From: Scylla paramamosain
Taxonomy: Eukaryota > Arthropoda > Malacostraca > Decapoda > Portunidae
DNA length: 64,000 bases
Direction: 5' to 3'
Assembly (NCBI RefSeq): GCF_035594125.1
Contig: NC_087193.1
Span: 631,501 to 695,500 of the forward strand
Part shown: positions 58,509 to 64,000 of the stretch, piece by piece
Layout of the letters: each line of letters begins with the position of its first letter
Numbering within the stretch: the stretch's first letter is position 1
The notes under the pieces: generated by a model
What the model saw: the letters and a program-made list of their open reading frames with translations, nothing else
Databases searched by the model: none
Told to the model about the DNA's origin: nothing
Position numbers and translations under genes: made by a program

Positions 58509-60690
58509 GAGGTCTGACTCAAACACTGGATCAGGGGGTGCTGTGGATTTATCAGTAATCCAGCTGTGACCTAACTGAATGTTTCCCTTTGTCTAACAAC
58601 AAAAGAGGGCAGTCACAGCCTGCCCTCTAAAGGCAACTCTCTTCCTTCACAAAAAACTAAATGCACCAAATTATACACACACCTTAGTGATGCAAAAAAT
58701 ATAAAATAAAATAAAACATTTTTTTTAAATAAATAAATAAAAATTAAGCAAAAAAACTTTTATTTTTTTCCTCTCTTACACTTTAATACAGCAACTATAG
58801 CAGATCCTTAAACCCTTTAAGCTTTTATGTGAAAAAACCATTTGAACTACTTAAATACCAGTACTTACATAATACAACCAATTTTTACTTTACTTAACAT
58901 ACCAGTTTAATGAAATACAAGTTATACAATATATTTGCAGCTTTAGATCTAATTTTCAATCTGTAGAACACCACCTCTCCTCTAGTAAACCATATCTTCT
59001 TTTCCTCACTGAAATAGAGATGTCTGAAGCAACTGACAGTAGCCTCTTCTCTGTCCCCTCCTACTTTCTCTATCATTTTCAATCCAAAGCTGGATGTTGC
59101 ATCTATATGAACAACTTTACCTGCTCTTGTGTCCACACTCCTTAATCTTTAAAATTTTCCACTATCTGGCTACAACTGCAGTCACTCAAACTAAATTTAT
59201 ATGTGCTATATACCTCTCACCTAACTCCTCTGACTATAATAGATTCTTTTGACTACTTAACTTCCAAAGTGGAGCACATTCTGACTCTCTACCCTTTTGT
59301 GGAGATCTCCATTCTTGGAGGCCAGTGTTCACTACTAGCTTTGGCTTTTCTCTCCCTTTACTGACCATCCTGGTGAACTAGCCTTTAACTTTGCTATCTA
59401 GAGCAACTGGTGCAACATCCTACTCCTATTTCTGACTGTCTTGGAGATACATCCATCATTCTTGACCTTTTCTCACCTCTGATCCTGCTTGTGCTGTCAC
59501 CTTATCCCTTGGGCTCCTCCAATCACTACTTCATATCTGTATCTCATCCTATCACTCCAATCCCTCCTCAGGATCCCCCAAAGGTGGAGATGCCTCTGCT
59601 AACTGGGGGGACCTGAAGAGGTATTATTCTGATTTTCCTTCAAATGACTACTGCTTCCGTGTCAGAGACCTGTCTGTGTGCTGAGCGCATAACAGAGGTG
59701 ATAGTGTCTGGCATGGAGGCATACACTCCTCACTCTTTCTCTCGCACTAAACCTTCCAAACCTTGGTTTAACACAGCCTGTTCTCATGCTATACAGAATA
59801 AAAGAGGTGGTCCATAAAAGACACTTGAGCCTTCCATCACCAGAATCTCATGCACTCTATATTTCTGCCCAGAATCATGCCAAGTCTATTCTCAAACTAG
59901 TTAAAGCTCTTTCATTAATAGAAAGTGTCAAAACCTTTCAAGATCTAACTTCCCTAATGATTTCTGGCTAAAAACATTTCCAATAACTTTGCTTCTTTAT
60001 CTTTCCTTCCTTTATTTCAACCAGATGGTACCACTGCCATCTCATCTATTTCTAAAGCTGAACTCTTTGCTCAAACCTTTGCTAAAAACTCTACCTTAGA
60101 TGATTCAGGGCTTGTTCCTCTCTCTCCTCTACCTTCTGATTACTTCATGCTACCCATTAAGATCCATCGCAATGATGTTTTCAATGCCCTCACTGGCCTC
60201 AACCTTTGGAAGGCTTATGGACCATCCTACTGTTCTCCGAAACTGTGCCTCCGTGCTTGCACCTTACCTAGTCAAATTCTTCCAATTCTGTCAATCAACA
60301 TCTACCTTTCCTTCTTTCTGGATGTTTGCCTACATTTAGCCTGTTCCTAAAAAAGGGCGACCATTTTAATCCCTCATACTATTGACCTTTTGCTTTCATT
60401 TCCTACCTTGAAGTTTTTTAATCTATCCTCAACAGGAATATTCTTAAACATTTATCACTTCACAATTCTATATCAGAATGCCAGTATGAGTTCTGTCAAG
60501 GCTGCTCTACTGGTGATCTGGCTTTCTTCAGTCTTAGTCATCCTCTTTTAGGGATTTTGGTGAAACTTCCACTGTTGCCTTAGACATATCAAAAGCTTTT
60601 GATAGTCTGATACAAAGCTTTGATTTCCAAACTACCTCCTACGGCTTCTATCCTTCTCTCTGTAACTACATCTCAGGTTTCCTTTCTGAC
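58509..60690 (+). mobile_element. Family C copy C8 (to mid RT)
   Basis: 5'UTR, then about 250 bp of unrelated AT-rich sequence (58,685-58,930) in place of the ORF start, then decayed endonuclease, linker and early RT. It has the shared TAA (60419-60421). Stops at GTTTCCTTTCTGAC, where an inverted C copy begins; homology resumes at 62075. Confidence 0.82.
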
Positions 60691-62074
60691 TGAGATGCCA
60701 GTCCCATAAAAGGGTCCAAAGCGACAGTCAAAAATTGAAGGATAAGTGTCTTGAAACCTCCCTCTTGAAGGAATTGAAGTCATAGGAAGGTGAAAATACA
60801 GAAGCAGGTAGGGAGTTCCAGAGTTTACCAGAGAAAGGGATGAATGATTGACAACACTGGTTAACTCTTGCATTACGAAGATGGACAGAATAGGGGTAAG
60901 AGAAAGAAAGTCTTGTGCAGCAAGGTCGTGGGGAGGAGGGGAGGCATGCAGTTAGTAAGATCAGATGAGCAGTTAGCATGAAAATAGTGGTAGAAGACAG
61001 CTAGAGATACAACATTGTGGCAATGAGAGAGAGGATGAAGACAGTCAATTAGAGGAGAGGAGCTGATGAGACAAAAAGCTTTTGATTCCACCCTGTCTAG
61101 AAAAGCAGTATGAGTGGAACCCCCCCAGACATATGAAGCATACTCCATACATGGACAGATAAGGCCCTTGTACAGAGTTACCAGCTGGGGGCAGTGAGAA
61201 AAACTGGTGGAGACATCTCAGAATGCCTAACTTCATAGAAGCGGATTTAGCTAGAGATGAGATGTGAAATTTCCAGTTCAGATTATAAGTAAAGGACAGA
61301 CCGAGGATGTTCAGTGTCACTGAAGAAGAGGGGATAGTTGTCTGGAAGGTTGTGTCGAGTTGATAGATGGAGGAATTGAGTTTTTGAGGCATTAGACAAT
61401 ACCAAGTTTGCTCTGCCCGAATCAGAAATTTTAGAAAGATCATAAGTCAGGCATTTTGTGGCTTCCCTGTGTGAAACGTTTACTTCCTAAAGGGTTGGAT
61501 GTCTATGAAAAGATGTGGAAAAGTGCAGGGTGGTACCACCAGCATAGGAATGGATAGGACAGGTTTGGTTTAGAAGGTCATTGATGAACAATAAGAGAGT
61601 GGGTCACAGGACAGAACCCTAAGGAACACCACTGTTAATAGATTTGGAAGAACAGTGACCGTCTACCACAGCAGCAACAGAACGGTCAGAAAGGAAACTT
61701 GAGATGAAGTTACAGAGAAAAGGATAGAAGCCACAGGAGGGTAGTTTGGAAATCAGAGTTTTGTGCCAGACTCTATCAAAAGCTTTTGATATGTCCAAGG
61801 CAACAGCAAAAGTTTCACCAAAATCTCTAGAAGAGGATGACCAAGACTCAGTAAGGAAAGCCAGAAGATCACCAGTAGAGCGGCCTTGATGGAACCCATA
61901 CTGGCGATCAGATAGAAGGTTGTGAAGTGATAGATGTTTAAGAATCTTCCTGTTGAGGATAGATTCAAAAACTTTAGATAGGCAGGAAATTAAAGCAATA
62001 GATGGTAGTTTCAGGGATTAGAACAGTCACCCTTTTTTAGGAACAGGCTGAATGTAGGCAAGCAAGAAGGAAAG
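60691..62074 (-). mobile_element. Family C copy C9, inverted, both ends truncated
   Basis: Minus-strand RT half ([14 protein letters not shown]... to HPYSVHLRNARVNQ). It lacks the terminal 3'UTR and poly(A): it stops at GGGACTGGCATCTCAGT. GAA is retained at the shared-stop codon. Missing tail argues against simple target-primed insertion. Confidence 0.82.
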
Positions 62075-62293
62075 GACATCCAACCCTTAAGGAAGTAAGC
62101 AGTTCATGCAGGGAACCCACAAAATGCCTAACTTCTGATCTGTCTAAAATTTCTGATTGGGCAGAGCAAACAGTATTGTTCAATGCCTCAAAAACTCAAT
62201 TCCTCCATCTATCAACTCGACACAACCTTCCAGATAATTACCCCTTCTTCTTTAATAACACTCAACTGTCCCCCTCTTTCAAGACACTTATGA
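62075..62293 (+). mobile_element. Family C fragment C10
   Basis: ACATCCAACCCTTAAGGAAG to CAACTGTCCCCCTCTTTC, equivalent to 12922-13130. Probably the continuation of C8 beyond C9, with about 190 bp missing. Confidence 0.75.
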
Positions 62294-63700
62294 GTGACAT
62301 CATTACACTTAGTGGAGAAGAGTGGGATCACTGTTGACTGTTGCTACTACATCACCTGAGACTAGCAGCTTGTTCATTTATAGATATATTAACTCTGAAA
62401 CTATAAAATTTATCTAACAAGTTAAACACATCACCACAAAAAGGGAAAATATCAATATAAGCTGAGATCTAGATAAATTCATGGACAAGCCAACAGATGG
62501 TTAAAAGTATGTAAGTTTTATACAGGAGATTAATGTGTAAGGCTACTGTCTTCCTCTAGCTTCTCTTGCACTTTTGTTCAATATCCAGAAAATAATCTAT
62601 AGGAAAAGTTTTGTCATGTTCCCATGACAAGGATCATGGATACACTGAAAAAATAGGTTATTGGAAATAAGTTGTTCTTGATATGATGTGGCAAGAGACT
62701 GAATCCCACCCAGCAGGACAAGCAAATCCAAATCTTGTTAAAAATTAGGCCACAATGAACACCAAGGCCTGAATGGATTCTGGCCAGCCTTGAGTGTCCT
62801 TCCACTACATTCTCATGAACTGTCTTGCCTTTGGCTTTACTCTATGCAAGTTTTGCTTGAGGTGCACCTGACCTAACCTTGCTATCATTGCCAGTAAATT
62901 TTCAGAATTAACTCCAAATCATTGGCTGCCAAAACTAACTTTCCCAGCAAATAACATCTATACTCTATTTTTACATACACTTTCCTGGTATATCATTCTA
63001 AACTATACTGTTATACCCATTTTCCTTTTGAGAAAAGAATCAGGAGGTCGTACATGGCAGTTGGTAAGGTAAAGTTAGGTTGCATATGAAAAATTCCAAT
63101 CCTAATGATGAAGAGGATAATGAACCACATGATGTTACTCGCCCACACATGAGAAAATTTAGTCTACAAGTGTGAGAAATCAAATTCTAGGAATTCATAA
63201 TCACTTTGCCTTGAAAGTCATATCACACATCTTATCAAAACACTTCATGTTATCACCAATGCGATTACTTCAAAATTAAAACCTACCAAGTCCCTCGTAC
63301 AATGTTCTAATCTTTTTAGAACAAATGAATGCAACCAACAGCAACATCCTCAGCAATTATTAATATTCTAACACCTTTTAACACTAAATTCACCTGTGTT
63401 TGTTCTTATTTCTATAAATAGATTCTAACACAAACTGTGCCAGTTTTTTTTAAATCACTGTACATAAGTAGGTTTTAGCATTTATTGCAGGTGATTTAAC
63501 TTTGCACTCATTTACCTGTAACGAGTAGCTACTGTTTTTATCTGTATTTGGATGCAGACCAGCACTTGTCAAACTTCTTTGTGGGTGATGTAAGCACTCG
63601 TCAAATAACATTATTATTATTATTAGTAGTAGTAGTAGTAGTATTATCATCATCATTATTATTACCAACATTAACAACCAGTCAGTATTTCAGACCAATG
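62294..63700. other. No recognisable gene
   Basis: AT-rich sequence with no coherent reading frame or element. An imperfect ATT/AGT/ATC trinucleotide stretch lies at 63617-63663. Confidence 0.5.
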
Positions 63701-64000
63701 CAATATTATCATACAGAATTACTAGTAAGAGTGAAATTGAAAAGAAGGCAGAAGAAACACGACACAAGAAGAGAATGGAGTACACTACTGAGGGATGAGA
63801 TAAAGTCAAAGTTTGAAGTAGAGGTTAGGAACAGATTTGAAATGCTGTCCTTAGTAGAAGAATCAGAAGGGATCAAGAAGTGGGGAATCTTACAAGATGC
63901 ATTAGTTGGAGCAACAAAAAAGATCATACCTAAAACAAGAAAAAGAGAAAGACTGAAATGGATGACACCTGAAATTTTGGAGCTTATGGACTAAAGAAGA
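63701..64000 (+). mobile_element. RTE-like retrotransposon fragment, cut by window end
   Basis: Encodes VRVKLKRRQKKHDTRREW, then VEVRNRFEMLSLVEESEG and LKWMTPEILELMD, matching the endonuclease-RT linker of RTE-type elements common in arthropods. A stop follows ELMD; the element runs off the edge. Confidence 0.65.

Overview
The window is a stretch of a repeat-rich animal genome, most likely a decapod crustacean. The grounds are long dinucleotide arrays (one perfect (TC)n run is about 1.3 kb), dense non-LTR retrotransposon debris of types common in crabs, shrimps and lobsters, DIRS1-like elements (reported as widespread in Decapoda) and small exons scattered in TE-filled introns. Species cannot be fixed from this sequence.

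Host gene. One conserved host gene is recognisable: TPX2, a spindle-assembly factor and Aurora-A activator, on the minus strand. Eight coding exons lie at 54713-54632, 39149-38740, 37577-37489, 36917-36557, 31648-31486, 27293-27140, 18430-18310 and 15818-15645. Every junction has AG/GT splice signals and all intron phases agree, giving exactly 518 open codons. The start codon and Aurora-binding N-terminus are present. The C-terminal part is not found and presumably lies left of the window. The introns (0.57-15.5 kb) hold nearly all the mobile DNA from 15.6 to 54.6 kb.

Left block (1-13,980). Nested retroelements. A minus-strand RTE-like element sits among copies of a Jockey/CR1-like family (called A here). 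A further A copy (3363-5240 plus 13831-13981) is split by a family C non-LTR element (5241-13830), which is itself split by a complete-length DIRS1-like tyrosine-recombinase retrotransposon (5912-11224). That element has terminal inverted repeats, an internal complementary region, Gag-like, RT/RNase H and YR genes, and AAT at both edges.

Middle (13,980-54,700). TPX2 exons and introns. The introns hold many copies of family C in both orientations, two copies of family B (a relative of A), a second DIRS copy (42979-44785) that is an internal deletion derivative keeping both termini, candidate DNA transposons, an LTR-like segment and the long microsatellites.

Right block (54,700-64,000). Two nearly complete family C copies, a disturbed inverted C cluster, a low-feature stretch, and the start of an RTE-like fragment cut by the window edge.

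Themes. (1) The 3' tails of A/B (ending AACTAGGTAAATAC) and the poly(A)/poly(T) tracts of C repeatedly abut microsatellites. (2) Four of eight comparable C copies share the same in-frame stop just before the RT core. (3) The DIRS pair shows both the autonomous architecture and a short derivative. All element genes are broken by stops, frameshifts or changed catalytic residues. Family names A, B and C are local labels.
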